Shown here: positions 11,276 through 22,283 of the stretch, piece after piece
Layout: every line of letters starts with the position of its first letter
Numbering within the stretch: position 1 is the stretch's first letter
Source of the DNA: Pseudisothecium myosuroides
Lineage: Eukaryota; Streptophyta; Bryopsida; Hypnales; Lembophyllaceae
Assembly (NCBI GenBank): GCA_951799445.1
Contig: OX637289.1
Span: 5,919,321 to 5,983,320 of the forward strand
Direction of reading: 5' to 3'
Length of the DNA stretch: 64,000 bases
Made by a program: the position numbers and the translations under genes
The notes under the pieces: generated by a model
What the model was told of the DNA's origin: nothing
The model's database searches: none
What the model saw: only the letters and a program-made list of their open reading frames with translations

Positions 11276-12258
11276 CACAGCAGACCCTCTTGGAATTCCC
11301 TGCGACTATTTTGGAGATTCTGTAGGTTTTCCTGCAAGTTTCTCCTAGTTTTTATGTTTCCCTGTGTTCTAATGTCATCATGGAGGGATCTTCAAAGAGT
11401 TCCTATGCAAAAGGAAATTGTAGGTTTTCTTTGCAAGGATTTTCACAAATTTCCCCCAAATTCCTTGTGTGCAATCCAAATTGGTAGACTTTGCAACGCA
11501 TTGACACATCTTACATTTCAATGTTGTTTCCACCTAATATTGAGTAGATTTTAGAAGATTCAAATTGTCCCATATTGATTGTCGAGGGTGCCATGAGGTT
11601 GGACACATAAAACTTGTAAGTTGTCGATCTTCAAGACAACGTAATCAATTCTTAGAAATCTAACATTTCTATAGTTAGTACATTTCAGAAATCTCAGAAA
11701 TTTTACAACATGAAATTGTACAATGTTCAAACAAATGAAATCTACGTATTACTAATATTTTGAACTATTAAAATCTAGCTAACAGTCTAGACTAAAAATT
11801 CTGAAATGTACAAATCAATAAGATTGGAAATTCAAAATCTACATATCTGTTAGATTTCAGCTTCCAAAATCTACAAATTGAGTTGATTATGCAAACTAAA
11901 ATTTACATTAAATTTAGAACTTAGACTCTTAAATCTACATTCTAGATTATTGAATTCTACAAATTGAGTTGAGTTTGAGGTGGGGACGTCTTCAAATAAT
12001 ACTAAAAAATGCAAAAATTTCCCCCTTAAAAACTCCCTTAAAATTCCCTGTCTCACATTTCCCTGTGAGAGTGACATTCCTTGTGAACAACAATTTGTAT
12101 CATTTCTTTGTTTCTTTGGAGGGGATTTGGAGTACAATACCTGTAGGGAATTCAAAAAAGGCTTCCTGTGTCTATATACAAAATTGCTAACCGCAAATCA
12201 AACGCTAAAGTGGGCTCCCTCCAAACCGCCACTTTTCTGCTTCTATGCCTAATTACTA

Positions 12259-13028
12259 CTCCCTCTGTCCCACTAAAAACCTCCAAAAACCTTCTCCATG
12301 AGGGATTAACTACATTTTTAGTCTTTTTGATAGTGATACATGCATTCAAAAACTAGCAACCCATCCTTTAGATCTCTGCAAAATCTCCAACTTAGGCATC
12401 AACGTTTAGGCACCCAAAATCCATGCGCAAAGTACCATTTTCGACAAAATTTGTAAACGCTGCCAACTCCATCATTATTGATGATTTAAATGTTGGTAGC
12501 AACATTGGGATTCTAGAAACATCTACTACAACCATGAACAATTTCATTAAAATGGCGGTATTCCAAGTGCCACTTTGACAGTGTGCCATTTTCACCATCT
12601 AGGACACATATAGATTATAGAATAGCCGTTTTGAACCATCTAGGATAGGTATAGATTTCAAAACGGACATTCTAAATTGTTTTCATGCCATTTTAAAAAA
12701 ATATCGCCATTTTAACGAAATTGCCCGTAACCTAAATACCCACAACAAAGATCCCTACGCCACTTCAAGAACAACTCTTCAAAGTGTCGAAGTGGTCACC
12801 AAATCCATTGTCAATACTATTGTCTAAGGAAGCACAATGAGTCCAAGGTGTCTCATATGGGCAAGGCCAAGCTTTCTTGGCAAAGAATGCTCCCTAATCA
12901 CTTGACTTGCCCCCACAAGGTCGTTCAACACGGCCAACACTTACTCAACAATTGAAATCTAAAAACGGAGGTTTTTAGTGGGACAAAAATTGTGCTTGAT
13001 TTGGAGTTTTTTAGTGGGACAAAGGGAG
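12259..13028. mobile_element. Stowaway-like element, right-arm copy (770 bp)
   Basis: Mirror of 8289-9058, with ends CTCCCTCTGTCCCACTAAAA and TTTTAGTGGGACAAAGGGAG and TA on both sides (12257-12258, 13029-13030). Equal length and high identity to the left copy show that it was present before the arms separated. Confidence 0.9.
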
Positions 13029-13037
13029 TATTATTAA

Positions 13038-13404
13038 TCCATAAACGACGTTCACTAGTAGAAAACATGGTCCTGAATGACTACTCCACAATGACTGCAG
13101 CAATCATTTTTTGTCCACAATAACTACAAATTGACTGCAAAGTGACTGCTACAGTCATTGTGGACCAGTCAACTTTAGCCTGTTTTCTACTAGTGGTTGT
13201 AGATGTTTTGTTTCGGATAAATGACAAAAAATCCTTCTATGTAGAACAAAAGTGCAACTATTCATCCTTAGAATTTTGTTGTAAAAAAGGAAAGTCTTCT
13301 ACTGTAGTTTGACTTCCAATGAGTGTTTTTTCATTTTTTTAAGCCAAGTATTTCCACAATATCTAAAGGGATGATTTCTATAATCACCAGTCCGCCTTTA
13401 AGGA
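13038..13404. mobile_element. TTAA-flanked family B element, right-arm copy, split by CACTA MITE
   Basis: TTAA lies at 13034-13037 and 13405-13408. The ends TCCATAAACGACG and CGCCTTTAAGGA mirror 8059-8279. The extra length is the 144 bp CACTA MITE at 13053-13196 plus its 3 bp duplication. Confidence 0.78.
13053..13196. mobile_element. CACTA MITE (144 bp), right arm only
   Basis: The perfect inverted termini are CACTAGTAGAAAACA and TGTTTTCTACTAGTG, flanked by the 3 bp duplication GTT (13050-13052, 13197-13199). The left arm has the uninterrupted sequence CGACGTTGCAGATG (in reverse, near 8261). The internal part contains complementary AGTCATTGTGGACCAGTC-like stretches, so the whole unit can fold. 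The CACTA ends and 3 bp duplication place it with En/Spm elements. Confidence 0.93.
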
Positions 13405-13407
13405 TTA

Positions 13408-13529
13408 AGGTATATTTGCACTTGGTGTTAAAAGAGAGTTGTTACTGAGGGTCTTAGAACAAATTTAGACCTACTTGTGGATTAGATTCACATTGCAAAC
13501 ATCACCTAACACCAAGTGCAAACATACCT
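13408..13529. mobile_element. 121-122 bp MITE, right-arm copy
   Basis: Mirror copy of 7935-8055, flanked by TTA (13405-13407, 13530-13532), the complement of the TAA seen on the left. The inverted ends AGGTATATTTGCACTTGGTG and CAAACATACCT are retained. Confidence 0.75.
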
Positions 13530-16500
13530 TTAGACTAGTCAAATTTTTCATATTTTCTTGTTAGCACTTGAAAGGAGGTTTTAGCACACCAAAGAATATG
13601 AGATTTACATATCAAATATATGCAAATTTTATAAAGGAATAAAGTTTGGTTCTAAGACAATTTCTTCCACATGGAAACATAGTTAATTTTGGAGATGTAC
13701 ACAAAGCAAAGATGGTAATTTAGAGTCAGTGGCACATTTTTTGATGCCCACCCTTTATGTCCAAGGTTACAAAGAGGTTAGTAACTACTAATAAATAACA
13801 CTATGGTATGAAGTCTCTCCAATATTATTATTATGCTCAGGAAGTGTACTACATAGGGTATTAACTTTGTTGGTACCATGCGTTCAAGCCCCTATTATAT
13901 GGGGGCTATGTAGGTACATTTTGTGGATTTTATATAGGACTATATTTACCTAAATTTTTAAATTTTTATTATTTCATGTACCCTAAATTTCACTGTAAAT
14001 TTTTTCCTGCACTATTTTTGTATACCCTATGTTTATTATAAATACAAAACAATAACAAATTGTTTTCAAACACTTAATGGAGTCATAGTGAAATTGATCA
14101 CTAAAAACTGCATATAGGAAAAAATGATATGTTAAACTAGAACAGTGAAATTCAGACACCAGTTGCAAACATGAACTACTTGCAAATACAAAGTTCGTTC
14201 AAGCACTAAGTACTTCCAAACTGAAACTAGTTCAAGCACAAACTAGTTTGAAACAGAAACCACTAAATTCACACACAAAGTTCTTCCAACCACAAAGCAT
14301 ATAGAAACAAGTACCATGTCCAAAAGCATACAAAAACTAATATACATCTGGGACAATGGAAGCCATACCCTAAACCAACGATCGGCACCCCCAGGTGATT
14401 CTCTTGCAGAATGTGAAGATTCAACCTAAGTCTCGCTTTAGACGTCGACATTTCATGAAGAGTTTGTTGGATGCATATGTTGGTGTCAAGATGGTTTAGG
14501 GTTTGAAAGTTATTCCTGTTATTGTTTTGAGGACTTTGGTTTCATGTTAATTTGAATCCAGGGGTCATTCAATCAAGCTGTTGCTAACGAAAGTGTTTTT
14601 TTCTTGAGTTTGGATCAATCATCATCTAGGTCAATCACCTGCAGTCAAACTGTTTTATGAAACATCTTTCAGACTCCCAAGATGAATCTTATCATTTGAC
14701 GTCAGTGTCAAATTGATCACATGTGTACGCAACATCTGAAAACGTTTCTGCGGGTTTAAGAGAATGTGAGAATGAGTTGAGAGTGTGCAGCATAGAGAGT
14801 CGTCTCTACGATTCACTGGCTCAAGGAAGTTGCACAGTGAGATAAGAATTTGGAGTGATGCAACAAGTTTATTTTGAGAATTTGATATGAGGGAGGAGTG
14901 AGATGCAATATCATACATGTTGAAATCATATTTGATAGCTTCCATTGTTGCAAGCCTTTTTAAACAAAAAAACTGTGTCACTTGCACGAGGTGTACGTTG
15001 CTGAATCCGTCATCACATGGAAGATTGGTATTACTTGCATTTAACACATCACGAGAGTGTTTTGTGTTCGAACTTTGGAGAGGACCCTGCAAGAACATGA
15101 AACGGCACTGTCTGCGGTCCTGTGAGGTTATGTAGCAGTAAGTAAATTTCAGCTCCGCTCATGTGTGCTGGAGTGACCCAATTCCAACAAAAAATGGTGC
15201 GGTAGCACCAATTAATTGTGCCTGTGCATACCCTAAACCGAATTCAAAATACTCTCTGCAACCGTATACCCCAGACCTCTGTTGCCCCAAACCCTAAACT
15301 CTAATAAACCTGGTCCCTTCAAAATTTAACCCTAAACCCGATCACCCAAAGCATTTAGGAAACTTTGTGTTGCACACCTGCAACATTCAGAGAACGCAGC
15401 CAAAATCCTTCGTTCAATGCAACTAAATATTGACAGTGCAACCCTAAAACGTCGAAGCCTCCACGTGAAAGTGCCTTCATCCCAGCTGCGTGCTCTCATC
15501 CACCTTCTCAGCCACTAAAACTTTTTCTCTTCATCCTCCAGGCTTCAACTACTAAAATTGTACACTAATTAATCAGATAGAGCTGAGATACAGCAGTGAT
15601 CTAGTAAACATTGGATACCTTAAACCTTCGGATACTCCTCACAAAGCTATAGTACTTCTAAAGAGCTTAGATTTTTTTATTTTTTTGGCAAGGCTATTGT
15701 AGAAATAAAAAAGGATAAAATGCATTATATCACCTACCCTTCATTATTTATAAACACCCTAAAACCATTACAATGATGCTAATTATAATTGCCCTTCATT
15801 TGATCACATGTCTCTTAAAAAAAAAATGAGAGTTCACTCTTTAAGTTGTTATGCAATAAAATAGGATACACTATTTCATCCACAATTTAGAGGCTACCCT
15901 ATTTTCCCTTCTATATATGAGTAGTATACAATTGAAAGTTTCAAATGTACACTACTAATATATAATGGCCATGACGTGGCAATCAGATCCAATACAAATA
16001 ATTTGTGTTTAATAATAATAACCTAGGCTCAATTGTAATTAGTGACTATTATAGGTGTGCATACTTTCATTACACGTACTACCTCATGGGGGTACAAAGG
16101 GTCCTTGCTCAAATAAGATTATAACTTGCTATATGCAAGTTGTCCATTGAGCCATGTGCATAACATTTAATAATCTACAGCTCTATTGTCCTACCCCCAA
16201 CGTAATGATGTGGGATGTTTTACATCATGTCATCATCTCAATGACATGATGTAGAATATACCACATCCCATTAGTAGCTATGGGAGTATGAAGTATGAGA
16301 ATGGTGAATAGTATTGAAAAGCAATCACTGATCAAAGCAATGATCAAAACAATTAGTTTTCAAAGCAATAATCAAAATTAGTAATAAAAGCAGTCAATGT
16401 TCAAAGCATTAATCAAAAGCAATCAGTAATCCACTTGATAAACTTCATGGATGGAGACTCAAGGTAGTTTCTTTGAAGGCTACTAAATGTTAGCAAAATG

Positions 16501-17216
16501 GCATACCCTACAGATATCTAAAGTAAGGAACTACACCTAAAATTGCACAAATAAGCAATTCACCATGGTTTCTATTATTCTATTGAATTTTTTGAGGAGT
16601 CTTGTTGGTAGTCAAAAAAAGATTCTAGATTCTCTTAGAATGCATTTTTTGGACACCATATGAATAACTACAATTTTTCAAAGTGCTGAAAATTGGTGTT
16701 TCTAAAATCAACTATAGACTTTTATAAATAAGGTCAGACCACCCATTCCCAATTAGGGATCCATATCCAACCTATATGGTGCAACTATTTCCAACCAAGG
16801 CTAGATCAAATTTTCAACCAAAGTTTGAAATGTGTTTTTTTCTCCTTTTCAAGGTTGACACTAATAAGATTATGACACATGTCCCGAAGTGCTCAGAAAG
16901 TAGTGAACAAGAAGTAGGAAGTTGTGAGCGGGAAAATAGCTCTTGAATGATTAGAGTTGGAAGAGTCTAGACATTGTTTATGGGTTTTGAGCGCTTTATA
17001 GCTCCCAAAAAACATAGGAATTTCAATTTTGGGAATAAAATTGTGAAAAGTTTGCAGTCCCTATATTTCCTATCTTTCTATATGTAAAAAATTTGCATTG
17101 CCTCATACTGCTGATGATTTGTTCCATAATGACTTAACCTTATAAAGACGGGCTCATGACCACTAGTTTCAAAAGTCAACTATCATCACTCTGGTTGCTC
17201 TAATTTGCATCTAGAT

Positions 17217-17732
17217 CAAGGCTTCTTCTTTTGGCGAAATTTCACCAGATTGCAACTTCTTCTAACAGATTTCCATCACTGTGCTTCGCTCCCTCCAAAT
17301 ATTGACCAGCAAACGGAGGGCATAGAGGGGCTCCGCATTAGAGAAAATCTAGGGCCTCCGGAGGGCTGCTCCACAGCCCTTCGAGGGACCCTGAAATTTA
17401 CTTTTTTTTTGCAAAAAAATTAGTTTTTCCCCTATTTCTGTGTAGATAAAATTGCAGCAACAGTGGCGCAGGAACCAAAATTTACGAGTAAAATTTTATT
17501 TTATTTTATTTTATAAATCTTTAAAAAATTATTAAAAAATTAAAAAAATTAAAATTGCGATTTTTGACCGTTTCAACGAGCAGTCAATTTGGCTGACTGC
17601 TCACTGTGGGATAGTTCTGGAGTGACAGGCCAAGCATTTTAATAGCTTGGCTTGCCACTCCGGAGCAGCCCTCTGGAGGGCTGGTTTTTTTTCTAATGAC
17701 TGTTCATCTACAGTGCAGAAAAAAAAGCCCTG
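17217..17732. mobile_element. hAT-type element (516 bp), right arm only
   Basis: It starts CAAGGCTTCTTCTTTT and ends AAAAAAAAGCCCTG, flanked by the perfect 8 bp duplication ATCTAGAT (17209-17216, 17733-17740). The left arm is uninterrupted here (TTTTGATGCAAAATGG near 1780). The inside contains a GC-richer block around 17290-17400 and a hairpin near 17575-17610 (AGCAGTC...GACTGCT). The short plus ORF here (17205-17423) is not supported as a gene. A fragment of the same family occurs near 31995-32110. Confidence 0.85.
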
Positions 17733-17925
17733 ATCTAGATGTGAATGAAAACTTTTAAATTTATTTTTCAGAGATGAAATCCTATCTCTACTATAAGTTA
17801 TTAAATTTTCAATTTTGGGGGAAATTTTTTGAAATTACTAAGAATTTTTGAAGAAAAAAATGAAGAAAATTTATATCAAATACGAAATATACTCAAAAAG
17901 TATGAAGTTTTCACCGCACATGTAC

Positions 17926-19430
17926 ATTATAGTGTAAAACATCATGGTATAAACCAAAGTTACCGTGCCACTCTAAAATTAAAAAATCAACAAACCGTGA
18001 TTATAGGCCCAAAGTTCATATTGCTATAAAATATTGAAATTTACGAATTTTTCAAAATTTCCAATTGGAGTAGGAACTATATTTAATAAGCCTCAATTCA
18101 TTAGTTGGATTCAAATTCAAAAAACATCATTCTTATGGCTCAAATTCACATCAAGAGAAAAAAGCAAGAAATGGCCCAAATACATTACAAGGGTGATTTG
18201 TGAACTAAGCATCTTCTTCTTTAGAAAAGTCAATAAGACCATAGTGAGGGGCTTTGCAATACTATTCACTGAAAATGTACTCAAGTACCCTCTAAATAAA
18301 TAAATTGGATGAAGAAGCATTTTTTCCCATCCTATAGTGCCAAGTGAAGTCATCCATCGGACACTTAGTTATCACAACAACGCTACAGGGTTAAAGGCCT
18401 CCTTACATACATTGGTGGATGAGGAAACTTCATAGGGAATGTTACTTGTAAAAATAGCAATTGCACTTTCATGTGAACTCGGTGGGTGGAGAGGGATACA
18501 ATAAGAATGCCACACGTGTTAGATTCTCTCAAGATTGACTAGCCTCCACCAATGGATATGTTTACCAATATCAATTGAAAATTGAGCTCTTCCTTTTCCG
18601 TTGCCCATCCTGATAAGAGAATTGGTTGAGCCAATTTTATCTTATTGCTTGGATTAGGTACAAAGCTACCCATTGGGTAAGCATGTAAGCCCGCCCTAAG
18701 TAATCGACTATGGGTGGTTGGACCTCAGTGGGAGTTTCTTAGTGGGCGTACATTCTAGGGAAGAATATGAAGTCGTCAATTTTAGAAAGTCGTCCAAATT
18801 AAGTGTACTTAAGATATGTTCTCACTTGGTATTAAAGAGTGTTGTTACTAAAGGTCTTAAGAACAAATTTAGACCTACTTCTAGACTAGAGTGACATTGC
18901 AAACATCACTCCTAACCCCAAGTGCGAACAAATCTTACCTTTTATGCATAGGACAATGCCTGATTATAAAGGTCACTGCCCAATGTAAACTATTGCAAGA
19001 AATCAACGAAATAGAATGAAGAGTCGGGATGATGTTTGGTGTTTGATGTTTGATGTAAAATCAAATTTGATGTTGGATGTAAAATCCGTAATGCTTGATT
19101 ATGGGGACAAACCTGCAAAATCGGGCATTATGGTGCAGAATCCACCCCATAAAATGAACGGCAGTTTTCTTGCAAGTGGTTTATGTGCAATTACTCTGTG
19201 TGTCTAAGGTAGTTTGCTCTAATAGCAATCAGCCTCTTCAAATCGACCCTATATTTAGGTCTGAAATGGACATTAGGTAGTTCTTAAATGGACCTCTCAA
19301 GCCATTGAGAGAATCAAGAGAAAAGCATTATTTATTGCAAGAGCCAATTGTTGGCCTTCATTTACTCAAATCACTTTAGAAGTTGCAAGTGGTTGGATTT
19401 TGGAAGACCTAGGGTCACAAATAAGGTACG
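17926..19430. other. Unassigned intergenic stretch
   Basis: No gene or structured element recognised apart from the MITE copy at 18812-18935. The ORFs at 17829-18303 are AT-rich and lack recognisable domains. Confidence 0.5.
18812..18935. mobile_element. Diverged third copy of the 121 bp MITE
   Basis: The ends AGATATGTTCTCACTTGG and CCAAGTGCGAACAAATCT are diverged versions of the MITE in the two arms, and the interior keeps the GTTGTTACT...GGTCTTA...ACAAATTTAGACCTACTT string. Flanks are TTA and TAC. Length is 124 bp. Confidence 0.7.
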
Positions 19431-19434
19431 TACA

Positions 19435-19690
19435 CTCAAACCGCCACTTTTTGCTACTGAGCCTATTTACTATTATTTGACTGGTCAAATTTTCATATAT
19501 TCTTGTTGGCAAGTGAAAGGAGGTTCCAACGCAGCAAAGAATGTAGCATTTGGATACTGTATGCAAAAGTTATTAAGGAACAAAGTTTGGTTCTAAAAGC
19601 GTTTCTTCCACATAGGTATAGAACTGATTTTGGAGATGAATGCACAATAAAGATGATGCTTTAAGGTCAGTGGCACATTTGGGTGTACTG
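19435..19690. repeat. Third, diverged copy of a segment of the inverted-repeat arms
   Basis: Matches the right arm at about 13535-13745 in the same orientation, sharing GGTCAAATTTTCATAT..TCTTGTT, GTGAAAGGAGG, GGAACAAAGTTTGGTTCTAA and GTCAGTGGCACATTT. It also matches the left arm at about 7730-7935 in reverse. Divergence is clearly greater than between the arms. This shows that part of the arm sequence is itself a dispersed repeat. Confidence 0.75.
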
Positions 19691-19925
19691 TACCTACCTA
19701 CAACAATTTTTTTTGAAAATTTATAAGTAATTCAAAAATGATTCAAAAAATATGAAACCACTTGTGTTACATTCCGCATTCATTTTTCTTTCTCTGAAAA
19801 ATGATCCAAAAATATTTCTATTCATGGAAACTTGTGAAAAAGGCAGACCGGCCAGCCCTTAAATGGTCGCTTTTAGAGCATACTACCGTACAGGAGCTGG
19901 AGGCTTCATCGTAAACTCCCCATTG

Positions 19926-19940
19926 TTGTATTTAAATATT
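19926..19940 (+). promoter_or_regulatory. Possible TATA-like element upstream of the SDR gene
   Basis: TATTTAAATATT lies about 270 bp upstream of the SDR start codon on the correct strand. A leader of roughly 240 bp would follow. There is no other support for a start site here. Confidence 0.25.
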
Positions 19941-20205
19941 AAAAAAAGCAATTCTCAATATGGTTCCCTTGACCAAAAAAGTAACTTTAAATTCGCAACC
20001 TCCAAATGAACCATTCAGAAATTTCAAGAGGAGCTTCCGATTCCGCTCTATTACATGGCGCTTCTGCTACACGATCTCTCCCGCAGTTCGTCTCTTCCCG
20101 ATTGCCGATCCCCTTTGCAGCTGACTGTTCGTGATTTCCCGCAAGTTTTGGACGCAATTGACGAACATTTGGCGAACATTTTGATCCAATTTTAGTGTAG
20201 AAACT

Positions 20206-20976
20206 ATGGCCGGCTTGTTGAGCTTGTCCGGGAAGACGGCGATCGTCACGGGCGGGTCTCAAGGCATCGGCCGCGACATTTCCATTCTCCTCGCGAAGCA
20301 AGGCGCGAACGTGGTTGTGAATTACGCCAGCAACGAGGCGAAAGCGAAGGAAGTCGTCGCATTAATTGAAGGATCGAAGGCGAAGGCGATTGCTGTCAAA
20401 GGGGACGTGAGCAAGGCGGTCGACGTGAAAGCTCTTTTCGAGAAATCCGAGGCTGCATTCGGGGCACCTCACATCGTGGTGAACTGCGCAGGCACGATGC
20501 CCAGTCACCTCCCCAGCGTTGTCAACACGACTGAAGAGGAATGGGACAAGGTATACGCTGTCAACACGAAAGGCACGTTCCTTGTTTCGAAAGAAGCGGC
20601 GTCTCGGATTCCGCCTGGGAGTGGCGGAAGGATCGTCAACATTAGTACGTCGGTTGTGAGTATGTTGCTGCCGAACTACGCCGTGTATGCCTCAAGTAAA
20701 GCCGCGGTGGAGACGTTCACCCTAATCTTGGCGAAGGAGCTTCGAGGGAAGCAGATTACGGCGAACTGCGTCTCCCCGGGTCCTGTGGCCACGGATTTTT
20801 TCTTCAAGGGGAAGACGGAGGCGCAGATCGAAATGTTTAAGAAGCAGGGTCCGCTGGAGAGATTGGGAGAGCCGGAAGATATTGCTAATCTTGTTCTGTT
20901 TGTGGTGAGCAGTGAGGGGGGTTGGATCAATGCGCAGGTCATTCGTTCTAACGGCGGCACTGCCTCTGCTCGTTAA
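20206..20976 (+). CDS. Short-chain dehydrogenase/reductase (SDR), NADPH-dependent aldehyde-reductase-like
   Basis: An intact, intronless frame of 256 codons, the usual length of a classical SDR. The N-terminal Rossmann dinucleotide motif TGGSQGIG is at residues 15-22. GDV follows at 66-68, NCAG at 93-96, and Asn120 lies in VNTKG. The catalytic serine is within NISTS (147 or 149), and YASSK at 161-165 supplies the catalytic Tyr161 and Lys165. PGPVAT at 191-196 and the C-terminal NGG at 249-251 are typical. By family knowledge, these plant enzymes reduce carbonyls or aldehydes with NAD(P)H, probably in the cytosol or plastid. No transit peptide is evident: the protein begins with a short MAGLLSLSGK and enters the fold at once. 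The start codon is the first ATG that leaves the Rossmann fold complete. The coding part is visibly GC-richer than its flanks. The exact substrate is unknown. Confidence 0.95.
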   Translation: MAGLLSLSGKTAIVTGGSQGIGRDISILLAKQGANVVVNYASNEAKAKEVVALIEGSKAKAIAVKGDVSKAVDVKALFEKSEAAFGAPHIVVNCAGTMPSHLPSVVNTTEEEWDKVYAVNTKGTFLVSKEAASRIPPGSGGRIVNISTSVVSMLLPNYAVYASSKAAVETFTLILAKELRGKQITANCVSPGPVATDFFFKGKTEAQIEMFKKQGPLERLGEPEDIANLVLFVVSSEGGWINAQVIRSNGGTASAR

Positions 20977-21561
20977 ATTGCTACAGCACTCTTCAGCATA
21001 GAATCAAGGTAGTGCATCAAATTCCATCATTCACTCTTTCTTTTGAGCTCTCGAATGTCATTCTGGATTGTCTTGTTCTTTTTCTTCTCTATTGCTGACT
21101 ATATTGGCACACTTGGAACACATTCAAACTTTGATTTAGTCGTTAGTTTGGGATCTAGGGTGTGGTGTACTATTTAATTGAATGTGTTAGGGCAGTTATT
21201 TGTACATGACTTCTTTTAACATACTCCGTATATAATTTGTTAATGAGAGAGTGTTTTGTTTGGAGTTGGAATGGTTGCATCCAAGGGATACACTGTGTGT
21301 CTTTCTTTCTAAGCTTGGCAAACTTGATTCAATTTGACTAGAAGTTATTGGCTAACACTTGTTCAGTTGTTGCAAGCCTGCTGCAGATGAGATTAGCTGC
21401 TGGAGATGAGAGGAATTGCTGGGTTGGTCATCTGCTACAGTGGTATCGATATTTCATCTCTCATGCACGGAGAGTGCAGACACTGGTGTCAAGGGAGCCG
21501 CTCGGAAGTGCAGGAGTAGAGCTGCTGAAGCGCAGCTGAATTGAGATCTGCGTGTGCTGTA
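20977..21561. other. 3' flank of the SDR gene, no further gene seen
   Basis: AT-rich with T-rich tracts, compatible with a 3' untranslated region and terminator region. I found no clear AATAAA close to the stop codon. No other coding sequence is supported. Confidence 0.5.
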
Positions 21562-21827
21562 CAGGGCTTTTTTTTTTGGCTTTCTGGTGCCAGATTGCAC
21601 CAGAAAAAAAAATCTGGCTAAAAAAGGTTATAAAAAATGCCAAAAAATTTGGATGAAATCGCCAGACAACTTTGAAATTAAAAAATATATTAGATGAAAT
21701 CGCCTAATTGTGGATGAAAACCATACTATACATCCAATAAGTGGATGAATGTTGCAATTTGGAGCATCACTGTAACATTTTATATCGCCACTATGGCACT
21801 TCTTCAAAAATGAAAAAAAAAGCCCTG
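21562..21827. mobile_element. hAT-type MITE (266 bp), complete
   Basis: Termini CAGGGCTTTTTTTTTT and AAAAAAAAAGCCCTG, flanked by the perfect 8 bp duplication GTGCTGTA (21554-21561, 21828-21835). The interior shares its sequence order with the left-arm element 2071-2354 (CTGGTGCCA, CTGGCTAAAAAA, GATGAAATCGCC, TGGATGAATGTT, GGCACTTC). CAGGG ends plus 8 bp duplications are diagnostic of hAT. No coding capacity. Its sharp ends suggest a more recent insertion than 2071-2354. Confidence 0.93.
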
Positions 21828-22283
21828 GTGCTGTATATATTCTGTTGATCCTGGATCGCTCTTGTGTATGTGAAGCTCAAACAGTTCATTATTGTATTGA
21901 AAAATGGATGATTTTCCATGGACTTGTATAACTTGTCATTGAGCTGACATCCACCTCATATTACTTGTTTTCTGATTTTGTAAGGGGCATTAGAGTTATC
22001 CTAAAAGTGATGATAGTCATTGTCTCTTTGGTCCTTAGTTTGTTTCCAATTGTAGGTTACATTTTAGTTTTCACTCAATATGTTTTTCTTCTTGGAATGA
22101 CAAGAAATCATGATTGTATACAGTCTAATAACATGGGGATTGTTTTCTTCCTAAAGGGAGGTTTAGCCCTATTCTTGCAAAAATAAGGGATCATACACAA
22201 ATTAGCTCTTCAAATTCCGCAAAAAAGCTATTTGATACCTTCTTTTTGGAATGGTGGGTCTTTTATGAACTCTTTACCTTTAA

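Larger units (their letters stand above)
11276..17925. repeat. Right arm of the giant inverted repeat
   Basis: Reverse-complement partner of 1610-10041. It starts at CACAGCAGACC (mirror of GGTCTGCTGTG ending at 10041) and fades out after TTTTCACCGCACATG near 17925. Two insertions are private to this arm: a CACTA MITE at 13053-13196 and a hAT-type element at 17217-17732. It also preserves the empty sites of the four left-arm insertions, and so is the better record of the ancestral sequence. Confidence 0.93.
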
